In this document: positions 35,873 to 45,653 of the stretch, one piece after another | Layout: each line of letters starts with the position of its first letter | Numbering within the stretch: position 1 is the stretch's first letter | Source of the DNA: Candidatus Obscuribacter sp. | GTDB lineage: Bacteria > Cyanobacteriota > Vampirovibrionia > Obscuribacterales > Obscuribacteraceae | Assembly: GCA_016712465.1 (NCBI GenBank) | Contig: JADJQZ010000001.1 | Coordinates: 3,224,001-3,288,000 of the forward strand | Direction: 5' to 3' | Length of the DNA: 64,000 nt | Notes under the pieces: model-generated | Seen by the model: the letters and a program-made list of their open reading frames with translations, nothing else | What the model was told of the DNA's origin: nothing | Database searches by the model: none | Position numbers and translations under genes: made by a program

Positions 35873-36430
35873 CTAGCCTTTGGGATCAACGAGGAAGAGC
35901 GTCTGACCGTACTCCACGGTGGTGCCATTGTCGACACAGATCTTGACTATTTTGCCGCTCACTTCCGAGGGCAGATCGTTCATCAGTTTCATGGCTTCGA
36001 TAATACAAACTGTCTGACCGACATTGATGCGATCGCCCACTTTCACAAAGGCGGAAGCAGTAGGTGAAGGAGACTGGTAGAAAGTGCCGACCATGGGAGA
36101 AGTAATAGCCACGGTGTTGGCTGAGCCATTATCTTCATGACTGACGGCCGGTGCCTCTACCTTCTCTTTCTCGGGCTTAGCGGCAACGGTAGGCTGTGCC
36201 GCCGGCGGCGCGGAAGCAGCATAAGCCGACTCAAGATTCATCACGGCCGGGCTCATATTCATGGTCACCGGTCGAACGTCCCTGGCTACAGGAAATTCAA
36301 AGGCAGTGGCCAATTGCTTTTCCTTCTTAACCGTAATTCTTTGATCGCCAAATTCAATGGTCAGCTCTGTCACGTCAGTAGAACTGACGATGCCCAATAG
36401 CTCCTTGATCTGTTGCAAATCTATTTTCAC
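35873..36430 (-). CDS. accB: Acetyl-CoA carboxylase, biotin carboxyl carrier protein
   Basis: A protein of 185 residues. An N-terminal helical region (1-40), an Ala/Pro-rich linker (65-105) and the biotinyl domain (108-185) are in the usual order. The biotin-accepting lysine is Lys148 in EAMKLMN, and the thumb segment SPSPTASAFV is present. It carries carboxybiotin between AccC and the carboxyltransferase, whose genes are not in this window. It forms an operon with efp and accC. Confidence 0.95.
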   Translation of the reverse strand: MKIDLQQIKELLGIVSSTDVTELTIEFGDQRITVKKEKQLATAFEFPVARDVRPVTMNMSPAVMNLESAYAASAPPAAQPTVAAKPEKEKVEAPAVSHEDNGSANTVAITSPMVGTFYQSPSPTASAFVKVGDRINVGQTVCIIEAMKLMNDLPSEVSGKIVKICVDNGTTVEYGQTLFLVDPKG

Positions 36431-36480
36431 TGCTCTCGTCCTGAAAGTAATCTCTGTTGCTCGCTCCGAAAGGAAAATGC

Positions 36481-37041
36481 TTAGACTCTGGTCAAGTACT
36501 TACGGCTTCTGGTGTCCACTTTGATTTTGTCGCCGACTTTGATGTGGAAAGGCACTGTAATAGTGGCACCGGTCTCGAGAGTAGCGGGCTTGCCGCCGCC
36601 GGAGCTGGTATCGCCGCGCTCATCGGGAGCAGCTTCCGTCACTTCCAGTTCCACAGTGTTGGGAAGCTCAACGCCGATGACCCGGTCGTTGTAGCGCAAC
36701 ACGGTGATGCCTTCCAGACCTTCCTTCATGAATTCCACGGTGGAACCTATCTGGTTGGCGGACATTTCCATTTGCTCGAAGGACACTTGATCCATCATGG
36801 TGTAATTTTCACCGGATCTATAAAGATATTGGAATTCGGACTTTTCAATATTAGCGGTGGGCAGTTTTTCACCGGCACGGAAAGTCTGCTCAAGCACATT
36901 GCCCGTTTCTACGTTTTTAAGACGGGTGCGAACAAAAGCGGCGCCTTTTCCTGGTTTGACGTGCATAAACTCAACAACCTGCCAGATCCCGTTGTTGTAT
37001 TCGATGGTGACGCCGGTACGAAAATCATTGCTTGAAATCAT
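36481..37041 (-). CDS. efp: Translation elongation factor P
   Basis: About 186 residues from ATG 37041, the normal EF-P length; an upstream in-frame start is rejected. The three beta-barrel domains are recognisable, with the loop KPGKGAAF carrying the lysine (Lys32) that is modified in many bacteria. It relieves ribosome stalling at proline runs, which suits a genome with poly-proline proteins such as those at 15.0 and 17.1 kb. It heads the efp-accB-accC operon, 50 bases before accB. Confidence 0.95.
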   Translation of the reverse strand: MISSNDFRTGVTIEYNNGIWQVVEFMHVKPGKGAAFVRTRLKNVETGNVLEQTFRAGEKLPTANIEKSEFQYLYRSGENYTMMDQVSFEQMEMSANQIGSTVEFMKEGLEGITVLRYNDRVIGVELPNTVELEVTEAAPDERGDTSSGGGKPATLETGATITVPFHIKVGDKIKVDTRSRKYLTRV

Positions 37042-37212
37042 GACGGTCCAAATTGCTCCAGAAATTGCGCGACAAAGAGTAGTCAAGAAGAGGTTTCCAC
37101 CTCAAGACCAGGCAGATTCTAACATTAGATAGATGGTCACTTACTTTTATTGCTAACGGTTGCAAACTAAAGCCAAAGAAAGGGTCAAGCACGCCAAGTA
37201 TTAGGCCCACGC

Positions 37213-37221
37213 TGTTATAAT
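37213..37221 (+). promoter_or_regulatory. Extended -10 promoter element before valS
   Basis: TGTTATAAT gives a perfect TATAAT with the TGn extension, about 65 bases before the valS start. The -35 region is poor, as is common for extended -10 promoters. Confidence 0.45.
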
Positions 37222-37286
37222 CGGGCTTCCAAGAGACATGGTGCCTTTTGTTGGACCATCAATCCCAGCATTCGAGAGAAAAGTTA

Positions 37287-40043
37287 ATGACCAATAGTTC
37301 GACTCAAGCAGGCGAGACCGGCGCTCAAGCCCAAGCAAAAGGGAAAGCCATGAAAGAGGATTCTAATAAAGCCAGCACGGCTTACGTTCCCAGCCAGGTC
37401 GAAGAGAAATGGACCGCCTACTGGCACGAGAACAAGCTTTTCGACCTCGACGTGCACCCTGACAAGCCTCGTTTTTCAATTGCGCTGCCACCGCCCAACA
37501 TTACAGGCAATTTACATATGGGCCATGCCCTGAACGGAACAATTCAAGATGTTCTGATTCGCCTCAAGCGTATGCAGGGCTACAGCGTGCTCTGGCAAGC
37601 CGGAACCGACCATGCCGGCATCGCCACCCAGATGGTGGTGGAACGCAAACTCAAGGCCGAGGGCAAGAATCGCCATCAGATGGGTCGCGAAGCCTTCATA
37701 GAAAAGGTCTGGGAATGGCGCAACCAGTACGGTAACCAGATTATGGCTCAGTACAAGAGCCTGGGTGTCAGTTTCTGCTGGGACCGCGTCGCTTTCACCA
37801 TGGACGAAAACTATGTGAAAGCAATTTACAGAGCCTTCGTTACTCTCTTTAAAGAAGGGCACATATACCGCGGCAACCGGGTGACAAACTGGTGCCCCCG
37901 CTGCCTGACCTCCCTTTCAGACCTGGAAGTGGAGCACGAAGAAACCAAAGGTCATCTCTATTGCATCAAATATAAGTCGAAGGACGGAGACGACGGACTC
38001 GTCGTAGCCACAACAAGACCGGAGACGCTCTTCGGCGACGTGGCAGTGGCGGTTCACCCCGAGGACGACCGTTACAAAGCCTACATCGGCAAGTCGGTGC
38101 TCCTGCCCATCACCGGTAGAGAAATTCCCGTCATCGCCGATAGCTACGTTGAGCGCGACTTCGGTACCGGCTGCCTGAAAATCACCCCCGCCCATGACGC
38201 CAATGACTTCGAAGTGGGTCAAAGACACAACCTCGACCGACCGGTGGTCATTGACCAGCACGGCAAACTCAATAATTCCGACTTCGTTCCCGCTTTCTTG
38301 CACGGCAAAGAACGTTTCGCCGCGCGCAAAGAAGTGGTGCAGGCCCTGGAAGAAGCCGGGCAAATGGTAGAGCAGAAAGACTACCTGAACGGTGTGGGAC
38401 ACTGCGAAAGATGCCACACAGTAATCGAGCCGCTGCTCTCCGATCAGTGGTATCTATCCATGAAAGAGCTGGCACAACCGGCCATTGAAGTTGTAGAAGA
38501 ACAGCGGGTGCAATTCATACCGGAGCGCTACGCCTCTACCTATTTAGATTGGATGCGCAACATTCGCGATTGGTGCATCAGCAGGCAGCTCTGGTGGGGA
38601 CACCGCATACCGATCTGGACTTGCGAGAAGTGTGGTCACGTTGATGCCTTTGAAAGCGCACCGCAGTCTTGCCTCAAATGCGGTGCCGAGGCAAATGCCC
38701 TCAAACAAGACGAAGATGTACTGGACACCTGGTTTTCCTCAGCCCTCTGGCCCTTCGCCACCCTGGGCTGGCCGGATGAAACCAGAGAATTGAAGCAGTT
38801 CTACCCGACCACGGTGCTCTCCACGGCCAGAGAGATCATCAACCTCTGGGTAGCACGCATGGTCTTCACTTCTATGAAGTTCCTCAAGACGATTCCCTTC
38901 AAGCATGTGCTGGTGCATCCGGTTATCCAGACACCGGACGGCAAACGCATGTCCAAGTCCAAAGGTAATTCCGTCGATCCCCTGGATATGATCGCCAAAT
39001 ACGGCGCTGATGCCAACCGCTTCTGGTTCACATCGGTGGGCATCAAGGGCGATCAGGACGTCAAATTCAGAGAAGAAAAACTGGAAGAGTACAAGCGCTT
39101 CGCCAACAAACTCTGGAATGCCGGTCGCTTCACCCTGCAGCAATTGGAAGGCTTTGAGCCTCGCGGCATCAACCAGGAAAAACTGACGCTGGCCGACAAG
39201 TGGATCTTGCATCGCTACAACGTCACCTTAGACCTTCTGGCCATGTACTTTACAGACTATGACTTCGACTCCGTCGCCAAGACCATCCATGAGTTTACCT
39301 GGGATTGTTTCTGCGACTGGTATCTGGAAATAGCCAAAATTCAGCTTGCCCAGGAAAGCGTAAGCAATGCCGGCGGGCAGACCAAGGCCGTGCTGCACAC
39401 CGTATTCGAAGGACTACTCAGGGCACTGCATCCGATCATGCCTTTCATCACGGAAGAACTCTGGTCCAAAGTACCCAAATCGAGCTTCTTCCCCAAAGAC
39501 TTCCAGTCCATCATGTTCGCTCCCTATCCAAGACCGGATGAGAACTTTGTGGATGATGAAGCCGAGGAAGAAATGGAATTCCTAATAAGGGTAATTCGTT
39601 CAATCCGCAACATCAGACAAACATACAATGTACCGGCTTCTGCCGATGCCGAGGTAATGATTACCTGCCAGGACGAGCAAGAGATGCAGACTCTCGCTAA
39701 TGGTTCAGAGTATATAGAGCGTCTGGCCAGGGTGAACCCCCTCGACATTTCTATGGATTGTACACCGCCGGCGATGGCAGCCTGTGAAGCCGTTTCTTCT
39801 GTCAATATCTATGTGCCGCTAGCCAAGCTAATCGACGTAGCCAAAACGAAAGACAAATTGCTGCAGAGAAGGCAAGCTCTGGAAAAGGATCTGGCAAAAG
39901 TCGAGCAGATTATGTCAAATGCCGACTTCAAAACCAAGGCACCACCAGAAAAAGTGGCTACCATCGAAGCCCAGAAAGCGGAACTGGTAAAGCAATTGCA
40001 GAGCATCGATAAACAACTGCTCGTCCTGGAAAAGAGCAGTTAA
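37287..40043 (+). CDS. valS: Valyl-tRNA synthetase
   Basis: About 918 residues from ATG 37287, preceded by GAGAGAAA. The class I HIGH motif appears as LHMGHALNG and the KMSKS motif as RMSKSKGNS. The editing domain lies between them (VVATTRPETLFGDVAV). A four-cysteine zinc site is visible in the insertion around CEKCGHVDAFESAPQSCLKCG. The C-terminal arm (LLQRRQALEKDLAKVEQIM) is the ValS coiled coil that contacts tRNA. It charges tRNA-Val in the cytosol. It is divergent from efp. Confidence 0.96.
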   Translation: MTNSSTQAGETGAQAQAKGKAMKEDSNKASTAYVPSQVEEKWTAYWHENKLFDLDVHPDKPRFSIALPPPNITGNLHMGHALNGTIQDVLIRLKRMQGYSVLWQAGTDHAGIATQMVVERKLKAEGKNRHQMGREAFIEKVWEWRNQYGNQIMAQYKSLGVSFCWDRVAFTMDENYVKAIYRAFVTLFKEGHIYRGNRVTNWCPRCLTSLSDLEVEHEETKGHLYCIKYKSKDGDDGLVVATTRPETLFGDVAVAVHPEDDRYKAYIGKSVLLPITGREIPVIADSYVERDFGTGCLKITPAHDANDFEVGQRHNLDRPVVIDQHGKLNNSDFVPAFLHGKERFAARKEVVQALEEAGQMVEQKDYLNGVGHCERCHTVIEPLLSDQWYLSMKELAQPAIEVVEEQRVQFIPERYASTYLDWMRNIRDWCISRQLWWGHRIPIWTCEKCGHVDAFESAPQSCLKCGAEANALKQDEDVLDTWFSSALWPFATLGWPDETRELKQFYPTTVLSTAREIINLWVARMVFTSMKFLKTIPFKHVLVHPVIQTPDGKRMSKSKGNSVDPLDMIAKYGADANRFWFTSVGIKGDQDVKFREEKLEEYKRFANKLWNAGRFTLQQLEGFEPRGINQEKLTLADKWILHRYNVTLDLLAMYFTDYDFDSVAKTIHEFTWDCFCDWYLEIAKIQLAQESVSNAGGQTKAVLHTVFEGLLRALHPIMPFITEELWSKVPKSSFFPKDFQSIMFAPYPRPDENFVDDEAEEEMEFLIRVIRSIRNIRQTYNVPASADAEVMITCQDEQEMQTLANGSEYIERLARVNPLDISMDCTPPAMAACEAVSSVNIYVPLAKLIDVAKTKDKLLQRRQALEKDLAKVEQIMSNADFKTKAPPEKVATIEAQKAELVKQLQSIDKQLLVLEKSS

Positions 40044-40060
40044 GATCTAGCGTTCTCTAT

Positions 40061-40122
40061 CTCCGGAGAATTACTCACCGGAGAAGTACTCACCGGAGAA
40101 GTACTCACCGGAGAAGTACTCA
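40061..40122. repeat. 15-bp tandem repeat at the end of the lipoprotein gene
   Basis: Three consecutive 15-base units (40071-40085, 40086-40100, 40101-40115), with partial units on both sides. Read on the reverse strand each unit encodes the pentapeptide EYFSG. The stop codon TAA falls exactly where the next unit would have TAC, a single base change. Confidence 0.85.
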
Positions 40123-41054
40123 AAAGTACGGCTCTCTTCAATCTGCCCTGCGGCGGAGGGCACTTTGCCGCGGATCAGGAGAGCCGAGTGCTCGCCTATG
40201 ACAATGGCTTTCTGCCCCACCCGCGCTTCCTGGGTCTGACCCAAAAGAGTAACTGAATTGTTGGCCGGGTCGAACATTTCCACCGACGAGCACAAGCCCT
40301 GGGCCCCTTCCCTGTCGCCCGGGCCAATCCCACCCGTAACCAGCACGCGACCATCCTTGAGCATGGTGACAAGAAAATCCCGGCGTTCCACACGAGACTT
40401 ACCGATTACTCTTATGGTCATTGACTTACTGTCGAAAAGTTCGATCTCCTGCACGGCTCTGCCACCGCTAGTAGTGCCACCCCAGATTAAGACCCTACCG
40501 TCTTTCAAAGAGATCATGCGATGCCCCCGCCTCGGCAAATTGAGAGGCGGACCAGGCTCCATCACCGAGTGCAGCCGTTTATAGACAAACGTGGCTCTGG
40601 TCGGTGCTTCAATAGTCTGGTTGTAGCGATCGGCCAGGTTGCCGCCTGCCATGAGCACGTCATCACCGGAAACACCATAAGTAGCAGCGGCATACTGGCG
40701 CAGAAAGTCAAATCTGCCGGCCATGCGCACGAACTGATCGTCTTCCTTCAAATCAGAGAGTAGCCAGGCTTCGCGGTCGGGATCAAACATACCCTTGCCG
40801 AGACTCTTACCGTCAAGGGCCACATCCAGCACACCGTTATAGGAGTTGTGCTCATCGAAGATATCGAGATCAAGGCCCATGTTGTCTTTTGTACTGAGCT
40901 GCGAGTTTCGGTACAGAACAGTGACATAGGGCAGGCGCTTGGGACTGACCGGCTTTAATTCCTGAGAGCAAGCCGTGAGAAGCGAGACCGAAATAAGCCA
41001 ACCGGCAAGGTAGGAATAAATAGGCTTCAGCTTTGTCAAGGGGCTTCCGGGCAT
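40071..41054 (-). CDS. Lipoprotein with Kelch-like repeats and a repetitive tail
   Basis: A protein of 327 residues. A hydrophobic N-terminal segment followed by LLTAC is a lipobox, so it is a lipoprotein processed by Lgt, Lsp and Lnt. The body has Kelch/galactose-oxidase-like blades (KDGRVLIWGG, KDGRVLVTGGIGPGD, VEMFDPANNS), a beta-propeller suited to binding. The last 15 residues are three copies of EYFSG from a DNA tandem repeat. No enzyme residues can be assigned. It converges with valS. Confidence 0.75.
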   Translation of the reverse strand: MPGSPLTKLKPIYSYLAGWLISVSLLTACSQELKPVSPKRLPYVTVLYRNSQLSTKDNMGLDLDIFDEHNSYNGVLDVALDGKSLGKGMFDPDREAWLLSDLKEDDQFVRMAGRFDFLRQYAAATYGVSGDDVLMAGGNLADRYNQTIEAPTRATFVYKRLHSVMEPGPPLNLPRRGHRMISLKDGRVLIWGGTTSGGRAVQEIELFDSKSMTIRVIGKSRVERRDFLVTMLKDGRVLVTGGIGPGDREGAQGLCSSVEMFDPANNSVTLLGQTQEARVGQKAIVIGEHSALLIRGKVPSAAGQIEESRTFEYFSGEYFSGEYFSGE

Positions 41055-41159
41055 CTAAGTTTTCTGTTTTTCGAGTTCTCAATTAACTGTCGCCCCCATT
41101 GTAAGGTAATCTACAAAGCGTGGGTCAAGCCTGGCCGTTTCCAATTTAGATCATGAGCC

Positions 41160-43139
41160 ATGACAAGTATTCCCAGACGATTCAAAGCCTGGTTCTTTGA
41201 AGGGATAAAGAAAAAATCTCTGCACGGTAAACCGGATAAGTGGTGGAAGGTCATGTGCCTGACCGGCACAGACTATTTTTCCTCCATGGGTTTTCAACCC
41301 AGCATATCCTTTGCCGCTGCGGGCTATCTGGCTCCGGTAGCCACCCTCAATTTGATCATCTTGACCTTGCTGGGCGCCCTACCCACCTACTGGCTGGTTG
41401 CCAGGGAAAGCCCCAAAGGCCAGGGCAGCTTTGCCATTTTCGAAAGACTTTTGAGCGGCTGGATGGGTAAGACCCTGGTTCTGGTTCTGCTTGGTTTCGC
41501 CTTCACCGACTTCGTCTTCACAATTACCATGTGCGCCGCCGACGCCACCGCCCATATCGTGGAGAATCCCTTCACACCGGCGCTCTTTCATAATCGCCTT
41601 TTCACGACCTTGATTCTCGTGGGCAGCCTTGGACTTATTTTTCTCAAGGGCTTCGGTGAAGCCGTCAAGATATCGGCAATTCTGGTTGCCTTCTATCTGG
41701 GCGTCAATGGCGTGATACTCTCGGTTTGCCTGCTCAAGCTAATGGAAAACCCGGTCTGCTTCGCCCAGTGGCACAAGCATTTATTCGAACATCATTCCTC
41801 CTATCTAGAAATGTTCAAAACAGCAGCCTTTGTCTTCCCCCAACTGGCCCTCGGTATGTCGGGCTTTAAAACCGGAGTTGCCGTAATGCCGCTGGTAGCC
41901 GGCAACCAACCGACGGAACCGGTAGAGAACGCCGACCGATCTGAAGCAGAGCGCGAACAGATAGAAGACGATGACAACGATGAAGAATCGGAAAACCAGG
42001 AAGATCTGGAAGGCCGAATAAAGAACACCAGGAAATTGCTTGTCACCGTGGCGGTGATTATGTCCATCTTCCTACTTCTGGGCAGCCTCACTACCACCTT
42101 GCTCATTCCCGCCGAACTCTTCGCCAAGCACGGTCCGGCCGACGGCAGAGCCCTGGCCTATCTGGCTCATCTATATCTAGGCGAAACCTTCGGCACCATA
42201 TATGATCTGGCTACCATTTTGATTCTCTGGTTCGCGGGCGCTTCCGGCATGGCCGCACTGCTTAGCCTGGTTCCACAATATCTGCCGCGCTACGGCATGG
42301 CACCCAGTTGGGCGGCAGCCAGACGACCACTGGTAGTCTTTTTCACCCTGGTGGCGGCCATGATCACGGTCATTTTCGAAGCCGATGTAGACTCCCAGGC
42401 CGGTGCCTTTGCCACCGGCCTCCTGGTCATGATTACATCGGCAGCCTTAGCCATCACCTGGCTAAACTGGAACAAAGGCTGGAAAATGCGTCTTTCCTTC
42501 AGCTTGATCAGTCTCATTTTCATCTATTCCTGCGTAACGGTCAGCCTCGACCGTCCAGATGGAATTCTCATTTCAGCCTGCTTCATCCTGACCGTACTGC
42601 TCACCTCCTTTATTTCACGGGCCCTGCGCTCCACAGAACTTCGCATAGGCGACGTCAGACTAAATAAGCGAGCCGTGCGCTTCATCGATGAAGCCTGCCG
42701 CAAAGACCTGGGAGAAATTCGCATACTGGCCCACAAACCGGGAAGCACCAATTACAAACAAAAAGAGCAAGAAGCCAGACGTACCCACAGTATTCAGGAT
42801 AAAGAAGGCGACTTTATTTTTCTGGAAGTAACGGTAAAAGATGTTTCCGACTTCATCGACGAACATCTGGAAGTAAACGGCACAGAAACTCAGGGTTTCC
42901 GCATCTTGCGTTGTTCCAGCCTATCTGCACCAAATGCCATCGCCGCCCTCTTATTGCACATTCGCGATAGCACCGGTAAAGTACCCCATGTCTATTTCGA
43001 ATGGACAGAAGGGAATCCCTTATTCTATGTGCTCAAATATATTTTGCTCGGGGAAGGGGAAACAGCCCCTCTGACGAGAGAAATACTGAGAGTGGCGGAA
43101 GCAGATAAGGGCAAACGCCCGAAAGTACATGTTGGCTAA
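41160..43139 (+). CDS. APC-superfamily amino acid permease-like protein
   Basis: A protein of 659 residues. The N-terminal region GTDYFSSMGFQPSISFAAAG and about 12 membrane segments to residue ~490 place it in the APC superfamily. A strongly acidic insertion (about residues 260-282; EQIEDDDNDEESENQED) lies in a cytosolic loop. The last 160 residues are soluble and hydrophilic, an uncommon C-terminal extension. The substrate is not clear; an amino acid or other cation is possible. A response-regulator/kinase gene follows after 15 bases, suggesting a coupled sensor-transporter. Confidence 0.72.
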   Translation: MTSIPRRFKAWFFEGIKKKSLHGKPDKWWKVMCLTGTDYFSSMGFQPSISFAAAGYLAPVATLNLIILTLLGALPTYWLVARESPKGQGSFAIFERLLSGWMGKTLVLVLLGFAFTDFVFTITMCAADATAHIVENPFTPALFHNRLFTTLILVGSLGLIFLKGFGEAVKISAILVAFYLGVNGVILSVCLLKLMENPVCFAQWHKHLFEHHSSYLEMFKTAAFVFPQLALGMSGFKTGVAVMPLVAGNQPTEPVENADRSEAEREQIEDDDNDEESENQEDLEGRIKNTRKLLVTVAVIMSIFLLLGSLTTTLLIPAELFAKHGPADGRALAYLAHLYLGETFGTIYDLATILILWFAGASGMAALLSLVPQYLPRYGMAPSWAAARRPLVVFFTLVAAMITVIFEADVDSQAGAFATGLLVMITSAALAITWLNWNKGWKMRLSFSLISLIFIYSCVTVSLDRPDGILISACFILTVLLTSFISRALRSTELRIGDVRLNKRAVRFIDEACRKDLGEIRILAHKPGSTNYKQKEQEARRTHSIQDKEGDFIFLEVTVKDVSDFIDEHLEVNGTETQGFRILRCSSLSAPNAIAALLLHIRDSTGKVPHVYFEWTEGNPLFYVLKYILLGEGETAPLTREILRVAEADKGKRPKVHVG

Positions 43140-43154
43140 GCGGAAGGCATAACA

Positions 43155-44231
43155 ATGAAAGTACTGATTGCCGATAAAGATACCCATGCCGTCAAACTGC
43201 TGGACATGGTCTTAAAGGAACAGGGTTTCAAACCAATTATTTGCACCACCGGCGATGAAGCGTTTCGGCGCTGGCAGTCAAACGATCATCCACCGATTGT
43301 AATTATTGACCCGGCCCTGCCGGATATGACAGGCATCGATCTGTTGAAAAAAATGCGGGAGCACGATCGGGGAAGAGCCACCTATGTAATCTTCCTTACT
43401 AACAAAGGTTTGCGCGAAAACATAATCACCGCCTTTAACGCCGGCGTTGATGAATACATGGTCAAGCCCTTCTATGCGGAAGAATTGAAGGCACGACTGA
43501 GAGCGGGAAAAAGAGTCATTCAACTGCAAAGACGGCTTCTGGAGCGCAACATTATGCTGGAAGAGCTGGTCTATGCCGTCACCCACGACATGCGCACCCC
43601 CCTGATTGCCATGGAAATGACCGGCAAACAGGCAAGGGAAGGTATCTACGGCGATCTGCCCGAGAGCTACAAGAAGATTCTGGACACCACAGATAGATCC
43701 CTTAAAGATTTGCTCTCCATGGTCGATAATCTGCTGCGAGTGGCTCGCTATGAGGCCGGTAAGGTAGAAAGAAGTAACGAGAAGGTCAATCTGGTTACGG
43801 TCTGCGAGGAATGTCTGGCTGAGCTAAAGCCACTCTACGACAAGAAGAAAATTGCCGTAAAACTCCTCCTCAACGTTAGAGAAGTGCCGCTGACAGTGAT
43901 TCGGCAAGATCTCAAAAGAGTTATTTTCAATCTTCTGGATAATGCTATAAAGTTCACCCCGAACGGGGGGAGCATCAATCTTTCGGTGGAAAAAATTCAG
44001 GACAAGGTGATTGTCGGGGTGCAGGATAGCGGCCGGGGCATAGCTAGAGAAGAGGCAAAACTGGTCTTCGACCGCTTCGCCCGGGCTCAGGGAGCCAGAC
44101 ATGCGCCAGGTACAGGCTTGGGGCTTTATATGTGCAGGCGCATCATTGAGGCCCACGGCGGCGTCGTAGACTGCATTCCCAGGGAAAGCGGCGGTACCAC
44201 CTTCAGCTTTATGCTACCGGTAGCGCCTTAA
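43155..44231 (+). CDS. Response regulator-histidine kinase hybrid (REC-HisKA-HATPase)
   Basis: A protein of 358 residues. The receiver domain (1-120) has the phospho-acceptor Asp52 (IIDPALPDMTG) and the conserved Lys104 in VKPF. A HisKA domain follows with His144 in VTHDMRTPL, then a HATPase domain with N box (NLLDNAIKFTPNGG), GRGI and GTGLGLYM boxes. There is no membrane segment and no DNA-binding output, so it is a soluble kinase controlled by its own receiver. Its position 15 bases after the permease gene suggests the permease could be its input or target. Confidence 0.9.
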   Translation: MKVLIADKDTHAVKLLDMVLKEQGFKPIICTTGDEAFRRWQSNDHPPIVIIDPALPDMTGIDLLKKMREHDRGRATYVIFLTNKGLRENIITAFNAGVDEYMVKPFYAEELKARLRAGKRVIQLQRRLLERNIMLEELVYAVTHDMRTPLIAMEMTGKQAREGIYGDLPESYKKILDTTDRSLKDLLSMVDNLLRVARYEAGKVERSNEKVNLVTVCEECLAELKPLYDKKKIAVKLLLNVREVPLTVIRQDLKRVIFNLLDNAIKFTPNGGSINLSVEKIQDKVIVGVQDSGRGIAREEAKLVFDRFARAQGARHAPGTGLGLYMCRRIIEAHGGVVDCIPRESGGTTFSFMLPVAP

Positions 44232-44361
44232 AAGCCAGTCCAAATTAGGTTCAGGGGGTTTATCACTCCCGCGAGGGATAAATTTGCCCTGCTGGAAGGG
44301 TATATTAGATAAAGTAACAAGTAAGAAGGTATCTCTAATACCCAATTCGGCGGCAAAACCA

Positions 44362-44784
44362 ATGTTTCTCCTGCGCCTGAAAGAATTGCTTTCCAAATTA
44401 CCCCTGATTGGCGCCTACTTCAAGGGCAAGACGGTGGACGACGAAGCGGTCTCCTCCGCCAGAATGACCCATAACCGCCTACAGGCTCTAGACGGTCACG
44501 GCTACAGGGAATCTTACCTGGATAAAATTCGGGAAGCCGCCCAGGTACAGGAAGCAGCCGATGCCAACAAAGATCACTGGTTCAAGGGCAATGAAACCGG
44601 TTTCAGTATCGATCCTGACAAACCCGAGGCAGACTTAAACCCACTGGCCAATCATCCCCGGCGCCATACCAGCAATCTGCCCAGTCAGGCCCGGATTACC
44701 AGTACCAGACTGAAAGCCTATGCCGATACTTTAAGGCAGCAGGAAAATTCCATAGATAAAGTGGCAGAAGCCGACGAGATCTAG
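44362..44784 (+). CDS. Soluble protein, unknown
   Basis: About 140 residues from ATG 44362 (MFLLRLKELLSKLPLIGAYF), with GGCGGC upstream; a start at 44284 is also open and adds 26 residues. A short amphipathic N-terminus precedes a charged, Asn/Asp-rich region (TGFSIDPDKPEADLNPLANH) with no known domain. It follows the hybrid kinase on the same strand and may be part of its transcript. Not recognised. Confidence 0.45.
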   Translation: MFLLRLKELLSKLPLIGAYFKGKTVDDEAVSSARMTHNRLQALDGHGYRESYLDKIREAAQVQEAADANKDHWFKGNETGFSIDPDKPEADLNPLANHPRRHTSNLPSQARITSTRLKAYADTLRQQENSIDKVAEADEI

Positions 44785-44804
44785 CCCAACAACCGGTGGA
44801 AGTG

Positions 44805-45503
44805 CTAGACCAAGCCTTCTTTCATGGCTTTTACGGCAGCCTGGGTGCGGCCCGTTACTGCCAGTTTTTCGAGAATGTGCTCCACATGGGTGCGCACAGT
44901 GGAAATGCTGATAATCAGCTTTTCACTGATCTCTTTATTGGACGCCCCGTCCACCATAAGCCGCAAAACGTCCTTTTCCCGGGCCGAAAGCGTATCCTGT
45001 CCGCCGGAGGCAGTCGAACCCGCATTTGACGCAGCCGGAGAACTCTTCTCAGCTTCGCTCTCAGATTTATCCTTGCGCCCGCCTTCAAAGGCTGAGAGCA
45101 CCTTCTGGGCGATACGAGGATCAATCCAGGCGGCCCCATGGGACACGGAACTAAGGGCTATCTTGATGCGCTCCGAGGCACAATCCTTCAAGCAATACCC
45201 CTGCGCTCCGGCTGACAAAGCCGCAAAAATCTCATCGTCATTGTCATGGGAGGTGAGCATGACAATATTCACAGAAGGCGAGTTTTGCTTGATATCTCGG
45301 GTAGCTTCGATACCGTTCTTATAAGGTAGACCGATATCCATGACAATTACATCAGGCTTGAGAGTCTGGGCAAGGCGCACGGCTTCCTCACCGTCTTCCG
45401 CCTCACCGACCACGCAAAATTCCTCACTGCGCTCCAGGACGGATCTGAGCCCCTGCCGCATCAGTTCGTTGTCTTCCACTATGAGAACATTTACTTTTTT
45501 CAA
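44805..45503 (-). CDS. NarL/FixJ-family response regulator
   Basis: A protein of 232 residues. The receiver domain (1-122) has Asp56 in IVMDIGLP and Lys106 in LKD. A Ser/Glu-rich linker (about 143-168) leads to a LuxR-type helix-turn-helix (LSAREKDVLRLMVDGASNKEISEKL; VRTHVEHIL). It would bind DNA when phosphorylated. The partner kinase is not adjacent; the nearest is the hybrid kinase at 43.2 kb on the other strand. The start is TTG with an AGG stretch upstream. Confidence 0.92.
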   Translation of the reverse strand: MKKVNVLIVEDNELMRQGLRSVLERSEEFCVVGEAEDGEEAVRLAQTLKPDVIVMDIGLPYKNGIEATRDIKQNSPSVNIVMLTSHDNDDEIFAALSAGAQGYCLKDCASERIKIALSSVSHGAAWIDPRIAQKVLSAFEGGRKDKSESEAEKSSPAASNAGSTASGGQDTLSAREKDVLRLMVDGASNKEISEKLIISISTVRTHVEHILEKLAVTGRTQAAVKAMKEGLV

Positions 45504-45653
45504 GGCTGCAACCTACCAAGACCACCTAATTATAGACCAAACATAGACCCTGTCGAAATGCCGCCGCAATTTGACAGCCCCTGGAGCCTGTGCCAGGATA
45601 GCCCTTAAGGATAGAGCATGTCCTAAGTTCAGGCAGGTGAAAACTCAAGAAAA

